Shown piece by piece: positions 16,805 through 26,180 of a stretch of DNA of 64,000 nucleotides. Below the pieces are notes generated by a model, which was given only the letters and a program-made list of their open reading frames with translations, had not been told where the DNA came from and did not search any database. The stretch spans positions 86,734-150,733 of the forward strand of contig NZ_VCMV01000007.1 in NCBI RefSeq assembly GCF_008757455.1, written 5' to 3'. Origin of the DNA: Microvirga brassicacearum. Its GTDB lineage: Bacteria; Pseudomonadota; Alphaproteobacteria; Rhizobiales; Beijerinckiaceae. Within the stretch, counting starts at the first letter, position 1. Each line of letters starts with the position of its first letter. Position numbers and translations under genes: made by a program.

Positions 16805-17791
16805 ATGACCCACAGTTTTCAGGAGCCGCGCGTGAATCGCCGTACAAGCACATCTCTTTCCAGTCCCACCATCAACCGCATCATGAGCTGGCACGAGTGG
16901 GCGATGCTGCTTGCGCTCTCGGTGCTGTGGGGCGGCTCGTTCTTCTTCACCGGCATCGCCGTGAAGGAGCTGCCGCCTTTCAGCATCGTGGTGCTGCGGG
17001 TCGGGCTTGCGGCGATCATCCTGCTGGCCGTCTTGCGGTTGTCAGGCATCCGCATGCCGACGGATCCGAGAGCCTGGGCGGCGTTCATTGCCATGGGGCT
17101 GATGAACAACGTGGTGCCGTTCTGTCTCATCGTCTGGGGTCAGACCCATATCGCGTCGGGTCTGGCATCCATCCTCAACGCCACGACGCCGCTTTTCGGC
17201 GTCCTGGCGGCGAATTATCTCACCAGCGACGAGAAGATGACCGGCAACCGGCTCGCCGGCGTGCTGGTGGGGTTCGTCGGGGTCGTTTTCCTCATCGGAC
17301 CGGCGGTCCTGGAGCAATCGGGGGCGAACATCGCGGCGCAGACGGCCTGCCTTGCGGCGGCATTCTCCTATGCGCTCGCGGGGATCTACGGGCGGCGCTT
17401 CAAGCGCATGGGCGTTGCGCCGATGGCCACCGCCACCGGTCAGGTGACTGCGTCCGCCATCCTTCTGCTTCCGCTGGCACTGATCGTCGATCGGCCATGG
17501 GTCCTGCCGATGCCGGGTCTCGATACCTGGGCGGCGATCGCCGGCATCGCGATCCTTTCGACGGCGCTTGCCTATGTGCTGTATTTCCGCATCCTGTCGA
17601 CCGCCGGCGCAACCAACCTCCTCCTGGTCACTTTCCTGATCCCCGTCAGCGCGATCCTGCTCGGCTCCCTGGTGCTCGGGGAAAGGCTGGACCCGAGGCA
17701 TTTTGCGGGCATGGCGCTGATCGGCGCGGGGCTGGCGGCGATCGATGGACGGCTCTTGCGGACGCTGAGGTCGAAACCTGCAAAACTCTGA
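16805..17791 (+). CDS. DMT-superfamily (EamA) transporter
   Basis: 328 residues containing two EamA domains and about ten membrane helices (LSVLWGGSFFFTGIAVKELP; second half SYALAGIYGRRFKRM ... LGERLDPRHFAGMALIGAGL). Drug/metabolite transporter of unknown substrate, probably an exporter. The ATG at 16805 has GAGGGGAA about 6 bases upstream, contributed by a dispersed repeat. The more conserved start would be ATG 16883 (MSWHEWAM), which lacks a Shine-Dalgarno, so the first 26 residues may be an acquired extension. Confidence 0.88.
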   Translation: MTHSFQEPRVNRRTSTSLSSPTINRIMSWHEWAMLLALSVLWGGSFFFTGIAVKELPPFSIVVLRVGLAAIILLAVLRLSGIRMPTDPRAWAAFIAMGLMNNVVPFCLIVWGQTHIASGLASILNATTPLFGVLAANYLTSDEKMTGNRLAGVLVGFVGVVFLIGPAVLEQSGANIAAQTACLAAAFSYALAGIYGRRFKRMGVAPMATATGQVTASAILLLPLALIVDRPWVLPMPGLDTWAAIAGIAILSTALAYVLYFRILSTAGATNLLLVTFLIPVSAILLGSLVLGERLDPRHFAGMALIGAGLAAIDGRLLRTLRSKPAKL

Positions 17792-17855
17792 GGTCTCCAC
17801 CTCCTCCGAACCTTCACCCGCGGAACGGGGCGGCGAAGGAGGGCGTTTTTTCCGC

Positions 17856-18368
17856 ATGTCTTACCGCCGTTTCCCGATCGTTTACGATGTGGTGTTCTTC
17901 ATTGCCCTGCTGGCGACCGCGCTGGCGCTTGGCGCTGCGCTCGCCCACGTCCTCGAGCTGCCGAACAAGATCGGGCTTCCGCGCGATGAGTATTTCATCG
18001 TCCAGCAGGTCTATCGCGGGTGGGACAGGCTCGCCTTTCTCCTGCTCGTCGAGCTTGCGGCGATGATCGCGCTTGCGGTGATGTCTCGTCGGCGACCGCG
18101 GGTCTTCTGGCCTGTCGTCGGGGCGATCTTCTGTCTTCTGTCCGCACAGCTGCTGTTCTGGCTCTTCACCTTTCCGGCAAACGTCGCGACCGAGAACTGG
18201 ACGCGGATGCCCAATGATTGGGGGAGGCTCCGCACGCAATGGGAATATTCGCACCTAGCAGGCGCCATATTCCAGGTTCTCGCCATGGCGGCGCTCATCG
18301 TCGCGGCGCTGGCCCATGCCCGAACGGGCGCGGTGGCGCGAGCTCCCTATTCGTCGCCGGGCGGATAG
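17856..18368 (+). CDS. DUF1772-like membrane protein
   Basis: 170 residues with about four hydrophobic helices and the DUF1772-like features ALAHVLELPNKIG and YRGWDRL. Some fungal members of the superfamily are anthrone oxygenases; bacterial members are uncharacterised, so no reaction is assigned. GGAGG upstream of the ATG. Its 3' end overlaps convergent epmB by 22 bases. Confidence 0.72.
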   Translation: MSYRRFPIVYDVVFFIALLATALALGAALAHVLELPNKIGLPRDEYFIVQQVYRGWDRLAFLLLVELAAMIALAVMSRRRPRVFWPVVGAIFCLLSAQLLFWLFTFPANVATENWTRMPNDWGRLRTQWEYSHLAGAIFQVLAMAALIVAALAHARTGAVARAPYSSPGG

Positions 18369-19402
18369 GCATGCTCGGCGCCCCGGAAATCCGCAACCGC
18401 ATAGCAGCCGTCGCTGGTTTGCCGAATGCTTCTCGCTCCGATCTCCGCCTTCCCGTATCCGCCGGGAATGTCGAGGATGTAGGTCGGTTGGCACAGGCCG
18501 GAGATGCGGCCGCGCAAGGCTGTCACGAGCGCCTGTCCCTCGGCGATCGAGAGGCGGAAATGGCTGGTGCCGGGGGCGAGGTCCGGGTGGTGGAGGTAGT
18601 AGGGCTTGATCCGCGTCTCCACGAAGGCGCGCATGAGATCGGCGAGCACATCGGCATCGTCGTTGACGCCGCGCAGCAGCACCGATTGGCTGATCATGAC
18701 GATGCCCGCATCGACGAGGCGCGCGCAGGCCCTGCGGGCTTGCTCTGTCAATTCGCGCGGATGATTGGCGTGAAGCGCCACATAGGTGGTCCTGCCGCTG
18801 GATTTCAGGGCAGCGATCAGGGCCTCGTCCACATGGTCCGGCTCGACCACGGGAACCCGCGTGTGGAAGCGTACGATCTTCACATGCTCGATGGCGGCAA
18901 GCCGCCGCATGATCTCTTCGAGCCGGCGCGGCGACAGCACCAGCGGATCGCCGCCGGTGAGGATCACCTCCCAGATCTCGCGGTGTTCGGCGATATAGGC
19001 GAAAGCCGCATCCATGGCGTCTGGCGAGAGCGTGCCCAAACCTTGCGGCCCGACCATCTCGCGGCGGAAGCAGAAGCGGCAATAGACCGGGCAGATATGG
19101 ACGGCCTTGAGCAGAACCCGGTCGGGATAGCGGTGCACGATGCCTTCGACGGGACTGTGAGCAAGATCGCCGATGGGATCGGTGCGTTCGTCCGGTCTCG
19201 TTGAAAGCTCCGCGCCGGTCGGGACGAACTGGCGCGCAATGGGGTCGGCAGGATCATTCGGGTCGATGAGGGCCGCCATCGCGGGACTGACGGCCACGGC
19301 GTACAGCGCGGCCACCCGCTCGATGTCCTGCTGCAGCTCCGGCGAAATCATCCCGGCATCGATCAGTTCGGCCGGTGTGCGCAACGTGCGGGAGATGTTC
19401 AA
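18347..19402 (-). CDS. epmB: EF-P Lys beta-lysylation: lysine 2,3-aminomutase-like EpmB
   Basis: About 351 residues, radical-SAM/PLP enzyme converting lysine to (R)-beta-lysine for EF-P modification. The 4Fe-4S motif CPVYCRFC (CxxxCxxC) is present, with RREMVG after it, LTGGDPLVLS in the barrel, and a PLP Lys in the C-terminal region. It is shorter than clostridial KamA, as expected for EpmB. The start is taken as the TTG at 19402, overlapping the epmA stop (TTGA) with GGAG 8 bases upstream; a GTG at 19429 is possible. Its position directly after epmA and near efp supports the assignment over a catabolic aminomutase. Confidence 0.92.
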   Translation of the reverse strand: MNISRTLRTPAELIDAGMISPELQQDIERVAALYAVAVSPAMAALIDPNDPADPIARQFVPTGAELSTRPDERTDPIGDLAHSPVEGIVHRYPDRVLLKAVHICPVYCRFCFRREMVGPQGLGTLSPDAMDAAFAYIAEHREIWEVILTGGDPLVLSPRRLEEIMRRLAAIEHVKIVRFHTRVPVVEPDHVDEALIAALKSSGRTTYVALHANHPRELTEQARRACARLVDAGIVMISQSVLLRGVNDDADVLADLMRAFVETRIKPYYLHHPDLAPGTSHFRLSIAEGQALVTALRGRISGLCQPTYILDIPGGYGKAEIGARSIRQTSDGCYAVADFRGAEHAYPPGDE

Positions 19403-20490
19403 CGGCCGATCTCCGGCAGCGGCGTCCACAGCACCTGTTCGATGCGGGAGGCGCCGGTCGCCAGCATCACGAGGCGGTCGAAGCCGAGGGCGATGCCGGA
19501 GGCCTCCGGCATCAGCGCGAGCGCTGCCAGAAAATCCTCATCCACCGGATAACTCTCGCCATAGACCCGCATCTTTTCCGCCATTTCCGCCGCGAACCGG
19601 CGCGCCTGCTCGGCCGGGTCCGTCAACTCGCCGAAGGCGTTGGCCAATTCGACCCCGCAGGCATAGAACTCGAACCGCTCCGCCACGCGTGGATCGCGGG
19701 CGGTCGGACGGGCGAGCGCTGCCTCTGCGACCGGGTACTCATCGAGGATCGTGGCGCGCCCAAGGCCGAGATTGGGCTCGACCCGCTCCACGATGACGCG
19801 GCTGAAAAGGTCCGACCAGGTGTCGTCCTTTGCCACCCGCAGGCCTGCGGCTTGCAGCGACGCCGCGAGAGACGCCGCATCGGTCGAGCCGTCGGGCGCG
19901 ATCGACGACAAGAGATCGATACCCGCGAACCGCTCGAAGGCCTCAGCGACGCTCAGGCGCTCGGGTTCCTGAAAGGGGTCGGTCTCGCGGCCGCGGAAGG
20001 AGAGGGTGCGGGTCCCCGCCACATCGGCAGCCAGCGCCAGCATCTCCCCGCAATCGCGCATCAGCGCCTCGTAGGGTTGGCCGGCGCGATACCATTCCAG
20101 CATCGTGAATTCCGGGTGGTGGAGCGGCCCGCGCTCGCGATTGCGATAGACATGGGCGAAGCAGGAAATCTTGCGTTCGCCCGCGGCCAGCAGCTTCTTG
20201 CAGGCGAATTCCGGCGAGGTGTGCAGGTAGAGCGGGGTCCTGTCGCCGCCAGCGGACACCGCTTCGGTCGCAAAAGCATGAAGATGCGCCTCATTCCCCG
20301 GCGAGACCTGAAGCGTCGCCGTATCGACTTCGATGAAACCGCGCTCCGCGAAAAACCCGCGCAGGGCCGCCTGGATGTGATTCCGCGCCATGAGGAACGG
20401 ACGCCGGTCCGCATGGACGTGCGGCGTCCACCACGGTGAAGCGGCGGGCAGGGATGGGGACGCGGGCAGGGCCGCTTTCTTGGTTTCCAC
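19399..20490 (-). CDS. epmA: EF-P lysyl-ligase EpmA (GenX/PoxA)
   Basis: 363 residues, class II lysyl-tRNA-synthetase catalytic core without the anticodon-binding domain. Class II motifs: motif 2 FRNRE-like VYRNRERGPLHHPEFTMLEW and motif 3 GIALGFDRLVML. It attaches beta-lysine to the EF-P Lys. GTG start at 20490; the ORF is divergent from efp with ~143 bases between, which should hold promoters for both. Coupled to epmB by overlap. Confidence 0.93.
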   Translation of the reverse strand: METKKAALPASPSLPAASPWWTPHVHADRRPFLMARNHIQAALRGFFAERGFIEVDTATLQVSPGNEAHLHAFATEAVSAGGDRTPLYLHTSPEFACKKLLAAGERKISCFAHVYRNRERGPLHHPEFTMLEWYRAGQPYEALMRDCGEMLALAADVAGTRTLSFRGRETDPFQEPERLSVAEAFERFAGIDLLSSIAPDGSTDAASLAASLQAAGLRVAKDDTWSDLFSRVIVERVEPNLGLGRATILDEYPVAEAALARPTARDPRVAERFEFYACGVELANAFGELTDPAEQARRFAAEMAEKMRVYGESYPVDEDFLAALALMPEASGIALGFDRLVMLATGASRIEQVLWTPLPEIGR

Positions 20491-20633
20491 GATCCGGTTC
20501 AGGTTTTGGCCGCTCAGGCTGGCGATTTGCTTAAAGATAGGCTAGTGCGGCGTTGAAACAGTTTTCAGGCGTCGTCCGGGGCCAGTTCTCCCGTCCCTTC
20601 GACGTGCCCTATGTGTCACAAGGAACGCTTTCC

Positions 20634-21200
20634 GTGAAGGTCATCGCCTCTACGCTCCGCAAAGGCAACGTCGTCGATGTCGACGGCAGGCTTTATGTGG
20701 TTCTCACCGCCCAGAACATCCACCCCGGCAAGGGCACGCCTGTCACCCAGCTCGATATGCGCCGCATCTCCGACGGTGTGAAGGTCTCCGAGCGGTATCG
20801 CACCACCGAGCAGGTCGAGCGTGCGTTCGTGGAAGACCGAGAGCACACCTTCCTCTACGCCGACGGCGACGGCTACCATTTCATGAACCCCGAAAACTTC
20901 GACCAGGTTCAGGTGCCGGCGGACATCGTGGGCGACATGAAGGTCTACCTTCAGGAGGGCATGCCGGTGATGCTCTCGACCCATAACGGCCTCCCGATCT
21001 CGCTCGAACTGCCCGCGCGCGTGACGCTGGAAATCGTCGAGACCGAGCCGGTCGTGAAGGGCCAGACGGCTTCCTCCTCGTACAAGCCCGCGATCCTGTC
21101 AAACGGCGCGCGCACCCTTGTGCCGGGACACATCGTTCCCGGAACCCGCGTGGTCATCATGACGGAAGACGGTTCCTACGTGGAACGCGCCAAGGATTGA
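20634..21200 (+). CDS. efp: Elongation factor P
   Basis: 188 residues; relieves ribosome stalling at polyproline. KOW-like N-domain and two OB domains. The tip of the N-domain, HPGKGTP, carries Lys33, equivalent to the modified Lys34 of E. coli. The frame is open from 20553, but the GTG at 20634 ([11 protein letters not shown]) matches the family N-terminus and has AAGGA at good spacing. The matching modification enzymes are encoded divergently next to it. Confidence 0.96.
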   Translation: MKVIASTLRKGNVVDVDGRLYVVLTAQNIHPGKGTPVTQLDMRRISDGVKVSERYRTTEQVERAFVEDREHTFLYADGDGYHFMNPENFDQVQVPADIVGDMKVYLQEGMPVMLSTHNGLPISLELPARVTLEIVETEPVVKGQTASSSYKPAILSNGARTLVPGHIVPGTRVVIMTEDGSYVERAKD

Positions 21201-21210
21201 TCTTGGGAGA

Positions 21211-21239
21211 CGAGTTGCGGCGTTCGATGCTGCAACTCG
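21211..21239 (+). terminator. Possible stem-loop terminator after efp
   Basis: CGAGTTGC and GCAACTCG form an 8-bp stem with a 13-base loop, between the convergent ends of efp and ridA. There is no U-tract, so termination would need another factor. Confidence 0.3.
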
Positions 21240-21243
21240 ATCA

Positions 21244-21648
21244 CTAGACAGCGGCTGCGATTGCCTCGATCTCGAGCATGAGATCCGGTCTCACCAGGTC
21301 TGGGATGATGTGCGTCGTCCAAGTCGGCACGTGATCGCCAAGGATTTCTTTTGAGATCGCGGTCACCCTCGCCCGGGCATCATCTCCGATCGGGCGAAAT
21401 CTCTCCACGATCAGTACCGTGCACTTCACGATGTCCGTCAGAGACATTCCGCCTGCCTCAACGTTCAGGATGATGTTTTGCAGAGCATAGCGCCACTGTT
21501 CCTCATAGGTGATGCCAAGCAATCCCTCCGGAGACATCCCAATCTGCCCGGAAATCAGCAACAACCGGGCATTCGGCGGTATGGACACCGAATGTGTGTA
21601 GCGCCCAATTGGCGGCGCGACTGTAACAGGATTCCGAAAAACGATCAT
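21244..21648 (-). CDS. RidA family protein (reactive intermediate deaminase)
   Basis: 134 residues of the YjgF/YER057c/UK114 fold: LLISGQIGMSPEG, an Asn/Cys-containing core (NVEAGGMSLTDIVKCTVLI) and the C-terminal PDLMLEIEAIAA. Canonical RidA hydrolyses 2-aminoacrylate and related enamines released by PLP enzymes. The usual catalytic Arg lies in a CTVxLxD-R region, here replaced by VLIVERFRP, so a divergent RidA subgroup is likely. GGAG 6 bases before the ATG. Divergent from an aminotransferase. Confidence 0.87.
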   Translation of the reverse strand: MIVFRNPVTVAPPIGRYTHSVSIPPNARLLLISGQIGMSPEGLLGITYEEQWRYALQNIILNVEAGGMSLTDIVKCTVLIVERFRPIGDDARARVTAISKEILGDHVPTWTTHIIPDLVRPDLMLEIEAIAAAV

Positions 21649-21758
21649 GTGAACTCCGGCCGGGCAAATGTTACGTCATAGCGCCAGTATTCTTGATCCA
21701 CAGTACGGTCAAGGCGATAGCTGCTTTCTTGCCAACCGCTCCCACAGGACAGTGCTTC

Positions 21759-22943
21759 ATGACAACCGCCACGCCTGCCGCGATCAACCCGCTGGTTGCC
21801 GATGTCGGCAGCCCGCCGATCCCCGAGGCGCAAGGCTGGCTGGCGCGATATGACGGCTCGCGCGGTCCGGTGATCAACCTTTCGCAGGCCGTTCCGGGAT
21901 CGGCTCCGCACCCCTCGATGCTGGAGCGTCTGGCGGCCAGCGCCGGCTCGGCCGCATCGGCAAAATACGGGCCGATCAATGGCGACGACGAGCTTTGCGC
22001 CACCTATGCGGCCGACCTGTCGGCGCTCTATGGCGGACGAATCGAGCCGCGGGATACGGCAATCACGGCAGGCTGCAATCTCGCGTTCTTCGCCACCATG
22101 ATGCTGCTCGCCCGCCACGGCGACGCGATCCTGCTGCCGGCGCCGTGGTACTTCAACCATCAGATGTCCCTCGACATGCTCGGGATCGAGCCGCGTCCGC
22201 TGCCGTGCCGGGCGGATGCCGGATTCGTGCCCCGCATCGAGGATGCGGAGCCGCTGATCGACGGCAAGGTCCGGGCCATCGTCCTCGTGACGCCCAACAA
22301 CCCGACCGGTGCGGTCTATCCCGATCAAGTGATCAAAAGTTTCGCCGACCTGTGTCGCCGGAAGGGAATTTCTCTCGTACTGGACGAGACATACCGGGAT
22401 TTTCTGCCGAATGAAATTAGCAAGGCGCACGGCCTCTTCGCCAGCGAGGCGTGGCGCGACACGGTCATCCAGCTCTATTCGTTCTCGAAATCCTACGCGA
22501 TTCCCGGCCACCGGACGGGCGCGATCACGGCGGATCATGCTGTCATCGATCAGGTGGCGAAAATCCTCGACTGCATCCAGATCTGCCCGCCGCGGACGGC
22601 GCAATCGGCGCTGCCATGGGCGATCGACAACCTGCGCGGCTGGCGCGAGGAAAACCGGCACGAGATCAACCATCGCGCGGAGGTCTTCCGGAAGGCCATC
22701 GCGCCGCTGCCGGGATGGCGGATCGAGTCGGCGGGAGCCTATTTCGCCTATCTGACCCACCCGTTCGCAGACAAGAGCGCTCAAGCGGTGGCAGCGAAGC
22801 TGGCGACCGAACGCGGCGTTCTCGTGCTGCCCGGCAGCTATTTCGGGCCTGGGCAGGAGCGTCAGCTGCGCGTGGCGTTCGCCAATGTGGGAGCGGATGT
22901 GCTGGTCGGCCTGACGGATCGCTTGCGCGGTTTTTCCGTCTGA
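21759..22943 (+). CDS. Class I/II aminotransferase (PLP-dependent)
   Basis: 394 residues, fold-type I aminotransferase: LVTPNNPTGAVYPD, catalytic Lys in YSFSKSYAIPGHRTG, and an SYFGPGQERQLRVAFAN C-terminus with the substrate-carboxylate Arg. The substrate is not evident; aspartate-, aromatic- or alanine-type transaminases are all possible. The ATG at 21759 has AGGA 8-10 bases upstream; the upstream in-frame extension from 21693 is unlikely. Divergent from a ridA-like gene, a pairing that makes sense because RidA clears imine by-products of PLP chemistry. Confidence 0.85.
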   Translation: MTTATPAAINPLVADVGSPPIPEAQGWLARYDGSRGPVINLSQAVPGSAPHPSMLERLAASAGSAASAKYGPINGDDELCATYAADLSALYGGRIEPRDTAITAGCNLAFFATMMLLARHGDAILLPAPWYFNHQMSLDMLGIEPRPLPCRADAGFVPRIEDAEPLIDGKVRAIVLVTPNNPTGAVYPDQVIKSFADLCRRKGISLVLDETYRDFLPNEISKAHGLFASEAWRDTVIQLYSFSKSYAIPGHRTGAITADHAVIDQVAKILDCIQICPPRTAQSALPWAIDNLRGWREENRHEINHRAEVFRKAIAPLPGWRIESAGAYFAYLTHPFADKSAQAVAAKLATERGVLVLPGSYFGPGQERQLRVAFANVGADVLVGLTDRLRGFSV

Positions 22944-23070
22944 AGGCCTTCGCGGCCGTTCATAAACCCGGCGCCAGCCCCGAAACACGGCCCGCGCCCT
23001 TGGCGAAAAAGAGGGCGACAGGTACTCTCAGGCGAAACCGGCGTCGGATGCCGATGCCAAGGATTGAGTT

Positions 23071-24189
23071 TTGACTGTGAAGTACGATGCGATTGCCGGG
23101 TCCCAGGAGGCGCGGTCGGGCCCGGTCTCGGGTTCCGAGCGGGATTCGCGCGGGGCCGAGCCCACGTCAGGATCGTCGCAGATTTCCGAGAAGCGCCGCT
23201 CGAGTCGCACCTACGCTGCCCTTGACCTCGGCACCAACAATTGCCGCCTCCTGATCGCCGAGCCGGCCCATTTCGGCTTCCGGGTCGTGGATGCGTTCTC
23301 GCGCATCGTCCGTCTCGGCGAAGGCTTGGGGCATGGCAACCAGCTCGGGGCGGACGCGATCGAGCGGACCATCGATGCGCTCCGGGTCTGCCGCGACAAG
23401 ATGGATACCCGAGCAGTGGCGCGCGCCCGCCTGGTAGCGACGGAAGCGTGCCGTCTTGCCGAAAACGGCCCCGCATTCATCGACCGGGTTCGCGAGGAAC
23501 TCGGGATCACGCTCGAGATCGTCGACCGCAAGACAGAAGCTTATCTGGCGGTGACGGGTTGCGCCTCGCTGGCCGATCCCGACGCGGATTCCGTCGTCGT
23601 GTTCGATATCGGCGGCGGGTCGACGGAAATTGCCTGGCTCGACGGGCCGGCCACCAACATGCTGGTCGATCCATGCCGGCGTATCCGCGCCTGGGATTCG
23701 CTTGCGGTCGGCGTGGTGACGCTGGCTGAGCGCCACGGCGGCGTGCAGGTGACGGCCGAGAGCTTTCGCGGCATGGTCGAGGAAGTGTCGGACCTGCTCG
23801 TCAATTTCAATCTGGCGGCGTCCGGCTCGGGCGAGGGCGCCAATTTCCATCTCCTCGGCACCTCGGGCACGGTCACGACCGTCGGCGGCATTCATCTCGG
23901 CCTGCAGCGCTATGATCGGCGCCGCGTTGACGGTATGTGGATGCAAGACACCGAGATCTCTGCGGTTCTCGAACGATTGCTGAATTCGGATTTTGATCAA
24001 CGGGCGGCCAATCCCTGCATCGGGCGCGAGCGAGCCGATCTCGTTCTGGCGGGCTGCGCCATTCTCGAGGCGATCCGGATGGCGTTTCCGTCGGATCGAT
24101 TGCGGATTGCCGATCGCGGGCTTCGCGAAGGAATTTTGATGAACATGATGCGCGATGATGGGGTCTGGCTGCAGGGGGCTTATCGATGA
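23071..24189 (+). CDS. ppx: Ppx/GppA family phosphatase (exopolyphosphatase)
   Basis: 372 residues, ASKHA-fold phosphatase acting on polyphosphate and/or pppGpp. Motifs: [15 protein letters not shown] (phosphate 1), [13 protein letters not shown] (phosphate 2) and [12 protein letters not shown]. It lacks the C-terminal HD-type domain of long Ppx proteins. The N-terminal ~45 residues are polar and low complexity. TTG start at 23071. Its stop overlaps the rlmE start (ATGA). The ppx-rlmE pair is conserved in alphaproteobacteria. Confidence 0.9.
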   Translation: MTVKYDAIAGSQEARSGPVSGSERDSRGAEPTSGSSQISEKRRSSRTYAALDLGTNNCRLLIAEPAHFGFRVVDAFSRIVRLGEGLGHGNQLGADAIERTIDALRVCRDKMDTRAVARARLVATEACRLAENGPAFIDRVREELGITLEIVDRKTEAYLAVTGCASLADPDADSVVVFDIGGGSTEIAWLDGPATNMLVDPCRRIRAWDSLAVGVVTLAERHGGVQVTAESFRGMVEEVSDLLVNFNLAASGSGEGANFHLLGTSGTVTTVGGIHLGLQRYDRRRVDGMWMQDTEISAVLERLLNSDFDQRAANPCIGRERADLVLAGCAILEAIRMAFPSDRLRIADRGLREGILMNMMRDDGVWLQGAYR

Positions 24190-24890
24190 GCACCAGCAAG
24201 CCCGGATCGGGTGTCCGCAACATGAAGCAGCGGGTGAAGACCGCGAACAAGCGTTCGCTGTCGTCCAAGATCTGGCTCGAGCGCCAACTCAACGATCCCT
24301 ATGTGGCGCGGGCGAAGCGCGAGGGCTATCGGTCCCGCGCGGCGTTCAAGCTGCTGGAGATTGACGACAAGTACAATCTTCTGAAACCCGGCCAGCGTGT
24401 GGTCGACCTTGGCGCGGCCCCCGGCGGCTGGTCGCAGATTGCCGCGCGCAAGGTGGGCGCGAAGGGTCGCGTGGTCGGCATCGACCTGCTGCACATCGAC
24501 CCGATGCCCGGCGTCGAATTCATCGAACTCGACTTCCTCGATGAAGGCGCTCCCGGGAAACTCATGGAGCTTCTGGGCGGACCCGCCGACGTGGTGATGT
24601 CCGACATGGCGGCGAACACCACCGGCCACAAGAAGACCGACCACCTGCGCATCATGGGGCTGGCGGAGGCGGCAATCTTCTTCGCGCGCGAGGTGCTGGC
24701 GCCGGGCGGCAGCTTCATCGCCAAGGTGTTCCAGGGCGGCACCGAAGGGCAGCTCCTGACCGACCTGAAGCGCGATTTCGCGGTCGTCCGTCACGTGAAG
24801 CCGGCGGCGAGCCGTTCGGATTCGGCGGAACTGTATGTGATGGCGACCGGTTTCAGAGGCACGGCCGGCAACGAGAAGCCCGACTACTAG
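24186..24890 (+). CDS. rlmE: 23S rRNA (uridine-2552 2'-O)-methyltransferase
   Basis: 234 residues, RrmJ/FtsJ family. SAM motif [15 protein letters not shown]; catalytic tetrad positions recognisable as K in [12 protein letters not shown] in MSDMAAN, K in FIAKVFQGG and E in [11 protein letters not shown]. Methylates U2552 in the 50S A-loop late in assembly. The first ~30 residues are basic. Translationally coupled to ppx. Confidence 0.95.
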   Translation: MSTSKPGSGVRNMKQRVKTANKRSLSSKIWLERQLNDPYVARAKREGYRSRAAFKLLEIDDKYNLLKPGQRVVDLGAAPGGWSQIAARKVGAKGRVVGIDLLHIDPMPGVEFIELDFLDEGAPGKLMELLGGPADVVMSDMAANTTGHKKTDHLRIMGLAEAAIFFAREVLAPGGSFIAKVFQGGTEGQLLTDLKRDFAVVRHVKPAASRSDSAELYVMATGFRGTAGNEKPDY

Positions 24891-24952
24891 CGCTCCGGAT
24901 GAGTTTGGATAAGTCCGGCCCAAACTCATCGTGATCCGAGGGGACAGCTCTC

Positions 24953-25888
24953 ATGGCTCCGCACCGCGTCGGCATCATCGGCTTCGGCAAGATCGCGCAG
25001 GACCAGCACCTGCCGGCCATTCGGGCCAATCCCGATTTCGAGTTGCTGGCCGTGTCGAGCCAGCGCGGCCTTTCGCCGGAGGACGCCAAGTACACGTTCG
25101 TCGATTATCGCGAGATGCTGAAGCTTCCCGATCTCGATGCTGTGGCGATCTGCACGCCGCCGCAGGTCCGGCACGACATCGCCAAGCAGGCGCTTCAGGC
25201 GGGCAAGAGCGCGCTCCTCGAAAAGCCGCCCGCCGCGACCTTAAGTGAGCTCGAAGACCTGAAACGCATCGCCTCATCCGCACGCAAAACGCTATTCACC
25301 GCCTGGCACGCCCAGCACAATGACGGCGTGGACGCGGCCGCCAAGGCGCTGCAAGGACAGGCCATCAAACGTCTGCTGATCACCTGGAAAGAGGATGTGC
25401 GGCAATGGCATCCGGGCCAGCAATGGATCTGGCAGGCGGGCGGGTTCGGCATCTTCGATCCCGGCATCAATGCCCTGTCGATCCTCACCCGCATCGCCCC
25501 GCAACCGATCTTCATCAAACAGGCGACACTGGAATTTCCCGCCAATCGCGATGCGCCGATCGCCGCGAGCCTCGTCTTCGCATCCGGGTCGGTAGGCGAG
25601 GACCTGCGGGCCGAGTTCGACTGGCGCCAGACCGGCCCGCAGACCTGGGACATTGAGATCGACACGGCGGCGGGCCAGCACCTCCTGCTGACGAAAGGCG
25701 CGGCGCGGCTCGAATTCGACGGCAAGGTCGTGGTCGACGAAACCCCGGCCGAATATACGGGCGTCTACCAACAATTCGACACGCTTCTGAAAGCCGGAAC
25801 CTCCGACGTGGAAGACATGCCATTCCGGCTCGTGGCGGATGCGTTCATGATCGGCAAGCGGGTGCCGGTGGAAGCGTTCGAGGATTAG
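24953..25888 (+). CDS. Gfo/Idh/MocA oxidoreductase, probable D-galactose/L-arabinose 1-dehydrogenase
   Basis: 311 residues: N-terminal Rossmann domain (VGIIGFGKIAQDQHLPAI), EKPP catalytic-lysine motif (LLEKPPAATL), then a domain with RQWHPGQQWIWQAGGFGIFD. This last segment closely matches, from memory, the L-arabinose/D-galactose 1-dehydrogenase of Azospirillum, which starts non-phosphorylative sugar oxidation. None of the later pathway genes (lactonase, dehydratase) are adjacent. AGGGGA precedes the ATG. Confidence 0.82.
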   Translation: MAPHRVGIIGFGKIAQDQHLPAIRANPDFELLAVSSQRGLSPEDAKYTFVDYREMLKLPDLDAVAICTPPQVRHDIAKQALQAGKSALLEKPPAATLSELEDLKRIASSARKTLFTAWHAQHNDGVDAAAKALQGQAIKRLLITWKEDVRQWHPGQQWIWQAGGFGIFDPGINALSILTRIAPQPIFIKQATLEFPANRDAPIAASLVFASGSVGEDLRAEFDWRQTGPQTWDIEIDTAAGQHLLLTKGAARLEFDGKVVVDETPAEYTGVYQQFDTLLKAGTSDVEDMPFRLVADAFMIGKRVPVEAFED

Positions 25889-25893
25889 GGCAT

Positions 25894-25998
25894 TTCCCTT
25901 CCCTTTGTAGGAGGATCAGGGTGGGGTGTTGGCGCAAATCTCAAATCGTGTGGCGCCCACACCCCCACCTCCAACTCCTCCCCACAAGGGGGAGGAGA
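25894..25998. repeat. Family-D repeat, copy 1
   Basis: About 105 bp, starting 6 bases after the dehydrogenase stop. Arms CCCTTTGTAGGAGGATCAGG and CTCCTCCCCACAAGGGGGAG with a GGCGC-rich interior. Partner of copies at 26053 and 51621. Confidence 0.7.
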
Positions 25999-26052
25999 GC
26001 CCCGGTGGCGCCTGGTAGCGTTGGCTTTTACCTGAACTCCGGCACCGCGCGG

Positions 26053-26156
26053 TTTCCCTCCCCCTTGTGGGGAGGGTCAGGGTGGGGGTGTGAGCGCCAA
26101 CCTCGATTCAGTTGGCGCCAGCGCCCGACCTCCAACTCCCACCAAAGGGAGGAGAG
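26053..26156. repeat. Family-D repeat, copy 2
   Basis: Same orientation as copy 1: CCTCCCCCTTGTGGGGAGGG ... CCAAAGGGAGGAGAG, with interior hairpin GGCGCCAGCGCC-like. Ends 24 bases before the end of the convergent dienelactone hydrolase gene. Confidence 0.7.
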
Positions 26157-26180
26157 TCCGCCCGGATTCTGCACCAAATT

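Noticed and set aside
23005..23050. Glycine-riboswitch-like string (ACTCTCAGGC) before ppx
   Set aside because: The rest of the aptamer (GGAGAG, CCGAAGG, GGACAG parts) is missing and the downstream genes are unrelated to glycine.
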